64,000 nt of DNA from Jiangella alkaliphila (GCF_900105925.1 NZ_LT629791.1:2701278-2765277), one strand, 5' to 3'. Numbered from the stretch's first letter, positions 27,422 through 36,470 are shown. A program made the numbers and translations. The notes: generated by a model not told the origin, from the letters alone.

Positions 27422-28132
27422 ATGACTCTCGATCAGGCCCCCCGGATCCTCGTGGTCGACGACGAACCCAACCTGGCCGAACTGCTCACGGCCGCGCTCC
27501 GCTACGAGGGCTGGGCGACGTCGACGGCGCTCACCGGCCAGGACGCCATCCGGGCCGCGATCGAGGACGCGCCGGACGCCGTCGTGCTCGACGTGATGCT
27601 GCCCGACGTCGACGGGCTCGGCGTCATGCGGCGGATCCGGGCGCACCACCCGGGCGTGCCGGTGCTGTTCCTCACCGCCCGCGACGCCGTCGAGGACCGG
27701 GTGGCCGGCCTCACCGCCGGCGGCGACGACTACGTCACCAAGCCGTTCAGCCTGGAGGAGCTGGTGGCTCGGCTGCGCGGACTGCTCCGCCGGGCTGGGG
27801 CCGAGCGCCCGGCCGAGCAGTCCGTGCTCGCCGTCGGCGACCTGCTGATGGACGAGGACGCGCACGAGGTCGAGCGGGCCGGCGAGCCGATCAGGCTGAC
27901 CGCGACCGAGTTCGAGCTGCTCCGGTTCCTCATGCGCAACCCGCGCCGAGTGCTGTCCAAGGCGCAGATCCTGGACCGCGTCTGGCAGTACGACTTCGGC
28001 GGCCAGGAGAACATCGTCGAGCTGTACGTCTCGTACCTGCGGCGCAAGATCGACAAGGGCCGCGAGCCGATGATCCACACCGTCCGCGGCGTCGGCTACC
28101 TGCTCAAACCCGCCGCCGAGGCCGGGCCGTGA
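27422..28132 (+). CDS. OmpR/PhoB-family response regulator
   Basis: 236 residues. The receiver domain (about 7-120) has the acidic pair DD13-14, the phospho-acceptor Asp57 in VVLDVMLPD, Thr/Ala switch LTARD and Lys in YVTKPFS. The winged-helix DNA-binding domain (about 135-230) ends with the usual IHTVRGVGYLLKP. It is phosphorylated by the kinase whose GTG overlaps its stop by 4 bp. The same transcript continues into two glycosyltransferases and a lipoprotein, so these are the likely regulated functions. Confidence 0.93.
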   Translation: MTLDQAPRILVVDDEPNLAELLTAALRYEGWATSTALTGQDAIRAAIEDAPDAVVLDVMLPDVDGLGVMRRIRAHHPGVPVLFLTARDAVEDRVAGLTAGGDDYVTKPFSLEELVARLRGLLRRAGAERPAEQSVLAVGDLLMDEDAHEVERAGEPIRLTATEFELLRFLMRNPRRVLSKAQILDRVWQYDFGGQENIVELYVSYLRRKIDKGREPMIHTVRGVGYLLKPAAEAGP

Positions 28133-29667
28133 CCGGGCACCCGCTGCGGCGCCGGCTGGTCTGGATCGTCGTCGCGCTGGTGTTCGGCGTCACCGCGGCG
28201 CTGGCCGTCGTGTCGGCCGTCGCGCTCCGCTCGACGCTGTCCGACGAGCTCGACCAGCAGCTCGAGCTGGCCTCGGAGCGGGCGGCGACCACGCCGCAGG
28301 GCCCGCCCGGCTCCGGCGGCGAGCACGTCCCGCTCGGCCAGGCCGCCGGCACCGTCGGCGTCTACTACGACGACGGCGAAGTGGTCGACGCCGGGTACGT
28401 CGACGACGCCGGCAAGTTCCAGCCGCTGGACGCCGAGCAGCTGGCCGCGCTCGAGGACCTGCCGCAGGACGGCAAGATCCACACCGTCGAGCTGCCCGGC
28501 CTGGGCACCTTCCGCGCCGTCACCGCACACGCGCCGCACGGCGACGCCGTCATCACGGCGCTGAGCGACGACGGCATCACCGGCACCGTCGGCTCGTACG
28601 TGACGGTCGAGGTCGCGCTGGCCGGTGCGGGTGTCGTGCTGGCCGGCGTCGCGGCGACGGTGCTGGTGCGCCGGGCGCTGCGGCCGCTTGACCGGGTCGC
28701 CGTCACCGCCCGCCAGGTGTCCGAGCTGCCGCTGGACAGCGGCGCCGTCGGGCACATCCCGCGGGTGCCGCCGGCGCTGGCGGCCGAGCGCGGCGAGGTC
28801 GGCGCCGTCGGCGCGGCGTTCAACCGGATGATCGCCCACGTCGAGACGGCGCTGTCGGCGCGGCACGAGTCCGAGCAGCAGGTCCGCCGGTTCGTCGCCG
28901 ACGCCAGCCACGAGCTGCGCACACCGCTGGCGTCCATCCGCGGCTACGCGGAGCTGGTGCGCCGCTCGCCGGACGAGGTCCCGCCCGCGGCGACGCACGC
29001 CATCGGCCGGGTCGAGTCGGAGGCGCGCCGGATGACCGGGTTGGTCGACGACCTGCTGCTGCTCGCCCGCCTGGATGCCGGCCGGCCGCTGGAGCGGGCG
29101 CCGGTGGACCTCGCCGGCCTCGCGGTCGACGCGATCGCCGACGCGCACGCCGCCGGCCCGGACCACGTCTGGCGGCTCGACCTCGGCGCCCGGCCGCGGC
29201 CGCTGCTGGTCGACGGCGACGACGCCCGGCTGCGGCAGGTGCTCGCCAATCTGCTGGGCAATGCTCGGGTGCATACGCCGGCCGGCACGACGGTGACGGT
29301 GTCCGGCCGCCGCCGCGGGGGCGACGTCGTGCTGAGCGTCGCCGACGACGGACCCGGCATCGCGGCGGACCAGCTCCCCGGCCTGTTCCAGCGGTTCAGC
29401 CGCGCCGACACCGCGCGCAACCGCACCGGCGGCTCGACCGGGCTGGGCCTGGCCATCGCCGAGGCGATCGTGCACGCGCACGGCGGCACTATCGCCGCCG
29501 AGAGCTGGGCGCCGACGTGGACGTTCCAGGCGGCGGCGAGTCCCACAAGGGAAAGGAGGAACAGCCGGGAGGGCACGACGTTCACCGTGCGGCTGCCGGC
29601 ACTCACAGCCGGCGCACAGGTGGAGCACAGCCCGGCCCGAGCCGGGTCGCCGACCGTGGCGGTATGA
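28129..29667 (+). CDS. Membrane sensor histidine kinase with an insertion in the ATPase domain
   Basis: 512 residues from GTG 28129. Transmembrane helix about 8-32, an extracytoplasmic sensor of ~120 residues, a second helix about 152-175 and a HAMP domain to about 245. HisKA has the phospho-His near 261 in ASHELRTPLASIRGY. The HATPase has N-box LANLLGNARVHTP, G1 DDGPGI and G2 GGSTGLGLAI. Between GGTIAAES and EGTTFTVRLPA, where relatives have about four residues, there is a ~22-residue insert (WAPTWTFQ...RERRNSR, 29505-29570). This is after the nucleotide site, so activity may survive. The stop overlaps the next gene. Confidence 0.9.
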   Translation: MTGHPLRRRLVWIVVALVFGVTAALAVVSAVALRSTLSDELDQQLELASERAATTPQGPPGSGGEHVPLGQAAGTVGVYYDDGEVVDAGYVDDAGKFQPLDAEQLAALEDLPQDGKIHTVELPGLGTFRAVTAHAPHGDAVITALSDDGITGTVGSYVTVEVALAGAGVVLAGVAATVLVRRALRPLDRVAVTARQVSELPLDSGAVGHIPRVPPALAAERGEVGAVGAAFNRMIAHVETALSARHESEQQVRRFVADASHELRTPLASIRGYAELVRRSPDEVPPAATHAIGRVESEARRMTGLVDDLLLLARLDAGRPLERAPVDLAGLAVDAIADAHAAGPDHVWRLDLGARPRPLLVDGDDARLRQVLANLLGNARVHTPAGTTVTVSGRRRGGDVVLSVADDGPGIAADQLPGLFQRFSRADTARNRTGGSTGLGLAIAEAIVHAHGGTIAAESWAPTWTFQAAASPTRERRNSREGTTFTVRLPALTAGAQVEHSPARAGSPTVAV

Positions 29668-30905
29668 CGACGACGAACACTCGCCCGGCACCGGCCGCGC
29701 CCGCGGTCCCGGCCGCCGGGCCACCGGTCCTGGATCTGGTGATCCCGGTCCACAACGAGGGGGCGACGCTCGACGAGGCGGTCCGCCGCACCCATGACCA
29801 CCTCATCCGGAAGCTGCCGTTCAGCGCCCGGATCACTATCGCCGACAACGCCAGCACCGACGACACCCTCGCCGTCGCGCAGCGGGTCGCGGCCGAGCTG
29901 GACGGCGTCCGGGTGCTGCACCTGGACGGCAAGGGCCGCGGCCGCGCGCTGCGGGAGGCGTGGGGCCGGTCCGACGCCGCCGTGCTGGCCTACATGGACG
30001 TCGACCTGTCCACCGACCTGTCGGCACTGCTGCCGCTGGTCGCGCCGCTGGTGTCGGGGCACTCCGAGGTCGCGGTCGGCACCCGGCTGGCGCGCGGCGC
30101 CCGGGTGGTCCGCGGCCCGAAGCGGGAGCTGATCTCCCGGGCCTACAACCTGCTGCTGCACGGCGTGCTCGCGGCCCGGTTCTCAGACGCCCAGTGCGGC
30201 TTCAAGGCGATCCGCGCCGACGCGGCCGCCGAGCTGCTGCCGCTGGTCGCCGACGGCGCCTGGTTCTTCGACACCGAGCTGCTGGTGCTGGCCGAGCGGG
30301 CCGGGCTGCGCATCCACGAGGTCCCGGTCGACTGGGTCGACGACCCGGACAGCCGGGTCGACCTCGTCGCCACCGCCGTCGCCGACCTGCGCGGGATCGT
30401 CCGCCTCGGCCGCGACCTGGTGACCGGCACGGTGCCGCTGGACCGGGTCCGGGCGGCGCTGCCGGCGCCGCGGCTGGACCGCAACGGCGCGCTGCCGCCG
30501 TCCACCGCCGACACTCCGGTGCCGCTGGCCGCCCAGATGCTGCGGTTCGCCGTCGTCGGCGCTGTCTGCACGGTGCTCTACGCCGTGCTGTTCCTCGCGG
30601 CCCGCCCGTCGCTGGGCGCGCAGGCCGCCAACCTCGCCGCGCTGCTCGTCACCACGCTGGTCAACACGGCGCTGAACCGGCGGCTCACGTTCGGCGTGCG
30701 GGGCCGGAGCGGGCTGGCCCGCCACCACGGCCAGGGCCTGGTGGTGTTCGGGCTGTGCTGGGCGCTGACCGCCGGCGCGCTGGCGCTGCTGGACCTCGGC
30801 GGCGCCGCCGTGTCGCACACCGCGGAGCTGGCCGCCGTCACCGTCGCGAACCTGATGGCGACCGCGCTGCGGTTCGTCCTGCTGCGGGGATGGGTGTTCC
30901 GATGA
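29664..30905 (+). CDS. GT2 polyprenyl-phosphate glycosyltransferase fused to GtrA membrane domain
   Basis: 413 residues from ATG 29664, overlapping the kinase stop. The N-terminal GT-A domain (about 20-250) has LVIPVHNEG, the DxD metal motif in AYMDVDLSTD and the DPM1-type SDAQCGFKAIRADAA. The C-terminal ~130 residues are four transmembrane helices of the GtrA family (MLRFAVVGAVCTVLYAVLF...). Such enzymes put a hexose on polyprenyl phosphate and help flip it. The fusion joins synthesis and translocation in one chain. The lipid-linked sugar probably feeds the GT39 enzyme encoded next (ATGA overlap). Confidence 0.88.
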   Translation: MTTTNTRPAPAAPAVPAAGPPVLDLVIPVHNEGATLDEAVRRTHDHLIRKLPFSARITIADNASTDDTLAVAQRVAAELDGVRVLHLDGKGRGRALREAWGRSDAAVLAYMDVDLSTDLSALLPLVAPLVSGHSEVAVGTRLARGARVVRGPKRELISRAYNLLLHGVLAARFSDAQCGFKAIRADAAAELLPLVADGAWFFDTELLVLAERAGLRIHEVPVDWVDDPDSRVDLVATAVADLRGIVRLGRDLVTGTVPLDRVRAALPAPRLDRNGALPPSTADTPVPLAAQMLRFAVVGAVCTVLYAVLFLAARPSLGAQAANLAALLVTTLVNTALNRRLTFGVRGRSGLARHHGQGLVVFGLCWALTAGALALLDLGGAAVSHTAELAAVTVANLMATALRFVLLRGWVFR

Positions 30906-32872
30906 CCACGACGACCTGGGCTCCGGCCGCCCGGATCACGACCGTGGTGAGCGTCGTGCGGCGCGACCGCGTCGTGCTCGGCGCGCTGCTGGCCGGCACC
31001 GCGGTGCTGTACTTCTGGAACCTGACCGCGTCGGGGTACGCCAACGAGTTCTACGCGGCGGCCGCCCAGGCCGGCTCGCAGAGCTGGACCGCGTTCCTCT
31101 GGGGCGCCTCCGACGCGGCCGGGTCGATCACCGTCGACAAGCCGCCGGCCGCGCTCTGGGCGATGGGGCTGTCTGTGCGGGTGTTCGGGCTCTCGTCCTT
31201 CGCGATCCTGCTGCCGCAGGTGCTCATGGGGATCGGCTCGGTCGGGCTGGTGTTCGCCTCGGTGCGGCGGCTGCTCGGGGCCGGCCCGGCGCTGCTGGCC
31301 GGCGCCGTCCTCGCGCTGACGCCGGTCGCGGCGCTGATGTTCCGGTTCGACAACCCCGACGCGCTGCTCGTGCTGCTGATGACGGCGGCCGCGTACGCGG
31401 TGCAGCGGGCGATCGAGTCGCCGTCGGACCGCCGGCGGATGGGCTGGATGGCGCTCATGGGCGCGCTGATCGGGTTCGGCTTCCTCACCAAGCAGCTCCA
31501 GGCGTTCCTCGTGCTGCCCGGCTTCGCGGCCGCGTACCTGCTGGCCGCGCCGGTCCCGTTGGCGCGGCGGCTGCGCGACGGGGCCGTGGCGCTGGGCGCG
31601 CTGGTGGTCGCGGCCGGCTGGTGGGTCGCGCTGGCCGAGCTGGTGCCCGCGTCGGCCCGGCCGTACATCGGCGGCTCGCAGGACAACTCGTTCCTGGAAC
31701 TGACCTTCGGCTACAACGGGTTCGGCCGGCTCACCGGCGACGAGGTCGGCTCGGTCGGCGGGGGTGGCGGCTGGGGCTCCACCGGGCTGACGCGGCTGCT
31801 GGACGGGCAGTTCGGCGGCCAGATCGCCTGGCTCGCGCCGGCCGCCGTCGTGCTGGGTCTGGCCGGGCTGTGGCTGCGCCGCGGCCGGCCGCGCACCGAC
31901 GCCATCCGGGCCGTGCTGCTGCTGTGGGCGGCTTGGCTGGTCGTGACCTGGCTGACGTTCAGCCTGATGGCCGGCATCTTCCACGAGTACTACACGGTCG
32001 CCCTGGCCCCGGCGATCGCCGTCCTCGCGGGGCTGGGTGGCGGGCTGGTGTGGCGGGCCCGGGCCGAGCGGACGTGGGCGCTGCCGCTGCTCGCCGGCAC
32101 CACGCTGATGACGACGGTGTGGGCGTACGCGCTGCTGAGCCGCAGCGCCGACTGGCAGCCGTGGCTGCGGCCGGTCGTCGTGGTCGCCGGTGTGGCCGCG
32201 GCGGCGCTGCTGCTGGCCGCGCGGTGGGGCGGCGGTGCGCTGGCCCGGGGCGGCGTCGCGTTCGCGGTGGTCGCCGGGCTGCTCGGGCCGGCCGCCTACA
32301 CGCTGCAGACCGTCGCGACGCCGCACACCGGGTCGATCGTCACGGCCGGCCCGGCGGTGACCACGTCCTCCGGTCCGGGCGGCATGGCCGTGCGCGGCGG
32401 ACCGCCCGGCGGCGGTGGCCAGGGCGGTGGGCAGCAGTTCGGCGGCGGGCCGCGCGGCCAGGGCGGGGCGCCACCGGGCGGTGGCGGCGGTGGCGGAGGT
32501 GGCGGCGGCGCGATGGGCGGGCTGCTCGGCGGCGGCACCGCGAGCGCCGAGGTCACCGCCCTGCTGCTGGAGGACGCGGCCGACTACACGTGGATCGCGG
32601 CGACGGTCGGCGCGCAGAACGCCGCGAGCTACCAACTGGCCACCGAGGAGTCGGTCATGCCGATCGGCGGCTTCAACGGCAGCGACCCGGCCCCGACGCT
32701 GGCGCAGTTCCAGCAGGACGTCGCCGACGGCGAGATCCACTACTTCATCGGCGGCTCCGGCCCCGGCGGTGGTTCGGAGATAGCCGACTGGGTGGCCGAG
32801 AACTTCACCGCCGTCACCGTCGACGGCGTCACCTTGTACGACCTCACCGGAGGGGAGACGAACGATGCATGA
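30902..32872 (+). CDS. GT39/ArnT-like membrane glycosyltransferase with Gly-rich linker
   Basis: 656 residues. About 11-12 transmembrane helices (residues 25-470) in the PMT/ArnT fold; the first long loop holds YANEFYAAAAQAGSQSW and the catalytic-type Asp in TVDKPPAALW. A glycine/glutamine-rich stretch (about 495-545) links to a C-terminal extracytoplasmic domain (EVTALLLEDAADYTWIAATVGAQNAASYQL...). It transfers a sugar from a polyprenyl-phosphate donor to an acceptor outside the membrane. Pairing with a GT2 enzyme resembles the YkcB/YkcC type of pair in Firmicutes. Acceptor (teichoic acid, lipid or protein) unknown. It overlaps the next gene by 8 bp. Confidence 0.87.
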   Translation: MTTTTWAPAARITTVVSVVRRDRVVLGALLAGTAVLYFWNLTASGYANEFYAAAAQAGSQSWTAFLWGASDAAGSITVDKPPAALWAMGLSVRVFGLSSFAILLPQVLMGIGSVGLVFASVRRLLGAGPALLAGAVLALTPVAALMFRFDNPDALLVLLMTAAAYAVQRAIESPSDRRRMGWMALMGALIGFGFLTKQLQAFLVLPGFAAAYLLAAPVPLARRLRDGAVALGALVVAAGWWVALAELVPASARPYIGGSQDNSFLELTFGYNGFGRLTGDEVGSVGGGGGWGSTGLTRLLDGQFGGQIAWLAPAAVVLGLAGLWLRRGRPRTDAIRAVLLLWAAWLVVTWLTFSLMAGIFHEYYTVALAPAIAVLAGLGGGLVWRARAERTWALPLLAGTTLMTTVWAYALLSRSADWQPWLRPVVVVAGVAAAALLLAARWGGGALARGGVAFAVVAGLLGPAAYTLQTVATPHTGSIVTAGPAVTTSSGPGGMAVRGGPPGGGGQGGGQQFGGGPRGQGGAPPGGGGGGGGGGGAMGGLLGGGTASAEVTALLLEDAADYTWIAATVGAQNAASYQLATEESVMPIGGFNGSDPAPTLAQFQQDVADGEIHYFIGGSGPGGGSEIADWVAENFTAVTVDGVTLYDLTGGETNDA

Positions 32873-33677
32873 CGAGGTACGCGCCAGCCGCCGCCTGATC
32901 GCGCGGCGGCGGGCGCTGGGAATGGGCGGGACCGTCGGACTGGGCGCGGTGCTGGCCGCCTGCGGGGCGTCGGCGTCGGGCACGGCGCCGAGCGCGACGT
33001 CGACACCGTCCACCACGCCGTCGGCCGGTACGGACAACGACCTGGTGGCGATGCTCGACGCGGTCGACGTGGCCGGGACGTCGCCGGAGGCCACCGAGGG
33101 ACCGTACTGGTTCGACGTCGACTCGATCCGCTCGGACCTGCGCGAGGACCGGCCCGGCGCCACACTGACGCTGGCGCTGCGGGTGCAGGACGCGCAGAAC
33201 ACGCCGCTGCCGGACAGCGTCGTCGAGATCTGGCACTGTGACGCCGGCGGGGAGTACTCCGGGTTCGAGGTCGCGTCCGGTGGCCCGCCCGGTGGTGGCG
33301 GGCAGTCGACGTCCGACGGCTCGTACAGCCAGGGCGACGTCGAGTCCGAGCCGACCGACGACGGCACGTACCTGCGCGGCGCCCAGGTGGCCGGCGCCGA
33401 CGGCATCGTCCGGTTCACCACGATCTACCCGGGCTGGTACCGCGGGCGGACGGTGCACATCCACGTCCGCGTGCACGTCGACCAGCAGACCGTCCTGACC
33501 AGCCAGCTGTTCTTCGACGACGAGCTCAGCGACCAGGTCTACGCCGCGTCGCCGTACAGCGAGCACTCCGGCCGCGACACCTACAACGACGGCGACTCGA
33601 TCTACACCGACGCCGGGCTGCTCACCGTCGTGGCCGACGGCGACGGCTGGCTCGGGTACACCAACCTGGGCGTGTGA
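32865..33677 (+). CDS. Exported intradiol-dioxygenase-like lipoprotein
   Basis: 270 residues. The N-terminus RRLIARRRALGMGG resembles a twin-arginine signal and leads to a lipobox LAAC (Cys34). A Ser/Thr/Ala linker follows. The C-terminal ~190 residues are the intradiol ring-cleavage dioxygenase beta-sandwich: EGPYWF (ligand Tyr), VVEIWHCDAGGEYSGF, IYPGWYRGRTVHIHVRVH (second Tyr and two His ligands). All four expected iron ligands appear present. Surface-attached members of this family occur in actinomycetes and their substrate is poorly known. Last gene of the two-component/glycosyltransferase operon; it abuts the convergent lipoprotein gene with no gap. Confidence 0.85.
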   Translation: MHDEVRASRRLIARRRALGMGGTVGLGAVLAACGASASGTAPSATSTPSTTPSAGTDNDLVAMLDAVDVAGTSPEATEGPYWFDVDSIRSDLREDRPGATLTLALRVQDAQNTPLPDSVVEIWHCDAGGEYSGFEVASGGPPGGGGQSTSDGSYSQGDVESEPTDDGTYLRGAQVAGADGIVRFTTIYPGWYRGRTVHIHVRVHVDQQTVLTSQLFFDDELSDQVYAASPYSEHSGRDTYNDGDSIYTDAGLLTVVADGDGWLGYTNLGV

Positions 33678-34631
33678 TCAGTCGTTGCAGCGGTCCAGCA
33701 GCACGTATTCGCCGGCGCCGGTGACGGTCACCGTGCCGGCGCCGGGACCGCTCAGCACCACGCGCCGCGACTGGACGCCGTCGTGCGTGGTCGTGACATC
33801 GCTGTCCACGGCCGGGACCTCGGCGAACGACTCCAGGCCCAGCTGCTCGACCCACGCGGAGACGGCGTCGCCGGTGCGCTGGCCCTCGGTGCCGCGGACG
33901 ACGGCGACGAAGCCGCCGGTGGCGCAGGCCGGCAGGACCGGCGGTGCGAGCAGCTCATAGCCGTTCAGCAGGAGGTGCTCCTCGCCGGACGGGGCGAACG
34001 GCGCGCCGATCGGGTCGCCCGGACCGGGGAGGTCGTCCGGGACCGGCGGCGGCGTGACCGGCGAGTCGCCCTCCGGCGTCGGCGCCTCGGTCTCCAGGTC
34101 GGGTAGCGGCGACGACGGGCTGTCTTCGACCTCGGCGATGCGGACGAACGACAGATACGGGTCGGCGCGCTCGCTGACCAGCAGCTTCACGTCGAGCCGG
34201 TAGCCGTCCGGGCCGAACGCGTGCGTCTCGCACTCCAGCGCCAGCGGATCGTCGCCGGACGGGACGTCGTCGCTGCCGAGTGGCCAGCGCTCGCCGGTCG
34301 CCTCCGGGTACTCGACGTCCGCGACGAGGCAGGCGGACGGCTCGGCGTCATCGTCGGGGTGGTAGGTCAGCGGCTCCAGTCCGGCGGCGCGGACCTGGTC
34401 GACGAGGTCGGCGAACGCCGCGACCGGGTCGCCGTCGACCAGCAGCAGCGCCTCCGTCCCGCCCTCGTGTGGGAACGGCCCGCCCAGCAGCACGGCACCC
34501 CGCGGGACGGTCAGGTCCGCAGTGATCGGGCTGCCCGGCGGTGCGCCGGTGGGCGCCGAGCCGTCGCTGTCACCGTCGTCCCCACAGCCGGTCAAGAGCA
34601 GGAGGCCGAGCGGGGCGGCGACGCGACACAT
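33678..34631 (-). CDS. Lipoprotein of unknown function
   Basis: 317 residues. A short signal ends in LLTGC (lipobox, Cys16) followed by an acidic linker. Two halves are separated by a Pro/Thr-rich linker (about 175-210). Each half has a likely exposed alpha/beta domain; cysteines occur as SACLVADVEYP, LECETH, PACATG and the terminal DRCND, enough for two disulfides. No recognisable catalytic motif. Its stop touches the dioxygenase stop, and it lies 16 bp downstream of mrp on the other side of mrp's stop, so mrp and this gene diverge in function but read in the same direction with this gene upstream... the order on the minus strand is mrp first, then this gene. Confidence 0.7.
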   Translation of the reverse strand: MCRVAAPLGLLLLTGCGDDGDSDGSAPTGAPPGSPITADLTVPRGAVLLGGPFPHEGGTEALLLVDGDPVAAFADLVDQVRAAGLEPLTYHPDDDAEPSACLVADVEYPEATGERWPLGSDDVPSGDDPLALECETHAFGPDGYRLDVKLLVSERADPYLSFVRIAEVEDSPSSPLPDLETEAPTPEGDSPVTPPPVPDDLPGPGDPIGAPFAPSGEEHLLLNGYELLAPPVLPACATGGFVAVVRGTEGQRTGDAVSAWVEQLGLESFAEVPAVDSDVTTTHDGVQSRRVVLSGPGAGTVTVTGAGEYVLLDRCND

Positions 34632-34647
34632 GCCGCCGACCCTGCCA

Positions 34648-35796
34648 TCAGCCGGCGGGGGAGAGGCTGAGCGACATGCCGGCCAGCCCGCGCTGGCGGT
34701 GCGAGAGCCGTTTGGCCACCTGGCGCAGCGTGGCCGACGCCGGGGCGTCCGCCTCGCTCAGCACCAGCGGCACACCGGAGTCGCCGCCCTCGCGCAGCCG
34801 GGTGTCGATCGGGATCTCGCCGAGCAGCGGCACCGAGGCGCCGAGCCGCTTCGACAGCCCGTCGGCGACCCGCTGGCCGCCGCCGCTGCCGAACAGCTCG
34901 AGGCGGTGCTCCGGCCCGCAGTGCGGGCACGGCAGGAACGACATGTTCTCGATGACGCCGGCGACCTGCTGGTGCGTCTGCATGGCGATCGACCCGGCCC
35001 GCTCGGCGACCTCGGCGGCGGCCAGCTGCGGCGTCGTCACGACCACGATCTCGGCGTTGGGCAGCAGCTGCGCCAGCGAGATGGCGACGTCGCCGGTGCC
35101 GGGCGGGAGGTCGAGCAGCAGGACGTCGAGGTCGCCCCAGTAGACGTCGGTGAGGAACTGCTGCAGCGCGCGGTGCAGCATGGGCCCGCGCCAGGCGACC
35201 GGGATGTCGCGGTCGGGCTTGAACATCTCCGTCGAGATGAGCTTCACGCCGTGCGCCGGCACCGGCATGATCATCCGCTCGACGACGGTCGGCTGCGAAC
35301 CCTCGACGCCGAACATGCGTGGGATCGAGTGCCCGTAGATGTCGGCGTCGACCAGCCCGACGGTGACGCCGTCGGCGGCCATCGAGGCGGCCAGGTTCGC
35401 CGTCACCGACGACTTGCCCACCCCGCCCTTGCCCGACGCGACCGCGTAGATGCGGGTCAGCGAGTCGGGCTTGGTGAACGGGATCTCCCGCTCGGGCGCG
35501 CCGCCACGCAGCTGCTGGGACAGCTCCTTGCGCTGCTCCGCCGACATGACGTCGAGCACCACCTCGGCCGACGTGCTGCCCTGCAGCGCCATGACCGCCG
35601 CGGTGACGTCGCGGGTGATGGTGTCGCGCAGCGGGCAGCCGGCCACCGTCAGGTACACCTCGACCCGCACCCGCCCGTCGGCGGCCACGTCCACGGATTT
35701 CACCATGTTCAGCTCGGTGATCGGCCGCTTGATCTCGGGGTCCTTGACCCCGGCCAGGGCCGCGGTGACGTCGTCGACGGTCGGGAGCGCACTCAT
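34648..35796 (-). CDS. mrp: Mrp/ApbC-type Fe-S cluster carrier ATPase
   Basis: 382 residues. An N-terminal DUF59 domain (about 1-95; VKDPEIKRPITELNMV and TVAGCPLRD) precedes the ParA-like P-loop domain. The deviant Walker A is SGKGGVGKSS at about 121-130, Walker B-like is LLLDLPPGTGD, and the CxxC Fe-S site is PCPHCGPEH. It carries and transfers 4Fe-4S clusters in the cytoplasm. In mycobacteria mrp (Rv1229c) lies a few genes after sigE-htrA-tatB; here about 16 kb of accessory genes separate tatB from mrp. Confidence 0.95.
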   Translation of the reverse strand: MSALPTVDDVTAALAGVKDPEIKRPITELNMVKSVDVAADGRVRVEVYLTVAGCPLRDTITRDVTAAVMALQGSTSAEVVLDVMSAEQRKELSQQLRGGAPEREIPFTKPDSLTRIYAVASGKGGVGKSSVTANLAASMAADGVTVGLVDADIYGHSIPRMFGVEGSQPTVVERMIMPVPAHGVKLISTEMFKPDRDIPVAWRGPMLHRALQQFLTDVYWGDLDVLLLDLPPGTGDVAISLAQLLPNAEIVVVTTPQLAAAEVAERAGSIAMQTHQQVAGVIENMSFLPCPHCGPEHRLELFGSGGGQRVADGLSKRLGASVPLLGEIPIDTRLREGGDSGVPLVLSEADAPASATLRQVAKRLSHRQRGLAGMSLSLSPAG

Positions 35797-35864
35797 ATGG
35801 TCGATGCTACGTCCGCCGCGCTTCTGCGCCGCCTCGTGGGCGGTGGCGTCTAGGATCTGGACGA

Positions 35865-36320
35865 ATGACGGCCAGCAAGGACACCGATCAGTGGATCACA
35901 CCCGAGCAGCTCGAGGTGTGGCGGCTGTTCATCCGCGCCCAGTCCCGGGTCATGCGGCGGCTCGAGGCCGATCTGCTCGCTGTGCACGACCTCCCGCTCG
36001 CCTGGTACGACGTTCTCGTGCGGCTGCTGGAGGCCGACGGCCGGCGGCTGCGCATGAGTGAGCTGGCCGAGCGGGTCATGCTCTCGCCGAGTGGACTCAC
36101 CCGGCTGGTGGACCGGATGGTCGAGGAGGGCCTGCTCGAACGTACCCAGGCGGAGCGGGATGGGCGCGGGTTCTACGCGGTCCTGACCGATGCGGGATAC
36201 GAGCGGTTGCGAGAGGCCAGCGGGACGCATCTGCGCGGGGTGCACGATTACGTGGTGGGTCGGTTCGATGATGCCGAGTTGGCCACGTTGACGGAGTTGC
36301 TGCGGCGCATCGAGCCGTGA
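35865..36320 (+). CDS. MarR-family transcriptional regulator
   Basis: 151 residues. The winged helix-turn-helix is LRMSELAERVMLSPSGLTRLVDRMVEEGLLER at about 63-95, with the beta-wing DGRGFYAVLTDAG. The dimerisation helices flank it. MarR regulators respond to phenolics or oxidants. It is divergent from mrp across 68 bp and has no partner gene on its own strand; the next sequence downstream is the IS-disrupted hairpin. Confidence 0.9.
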   Translation: MTASKDTDQWITPEQLEVWRLFIRAQSRVMRRLEADLLAVHDLPLAWYDVLVRLLEADGRRLRMSELAERVMLSPSGLTRLVDRMVEEGLLERTQAERDGRGFYAVLTDAGYERLREASGTHLRGVHDYVVGRFDDAELATLTELLRRIEP

Positions 36321-36470
36321 TCGGGGTTTTGCCGGGGGTGTTGCCTAGTGGGCCGTCCCCCTGCTGCCCATTTTCTTAGCCGGGGACGCGCGCCTCAAGT
36401 CCGCGCCTCTGCTGTTCATTGTTCGCTGTGCTTGCGGGCTTGGACTTGACCCGCGGGTCCCCGGTCTTTA

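Noticed and set aside
32400-32540. Short tandem repeats, possible CRISPR-like array
   Set aside because: Glycine-codon-rich coding sequence of the GT39 linker; no regular repeat-spacer pattern.
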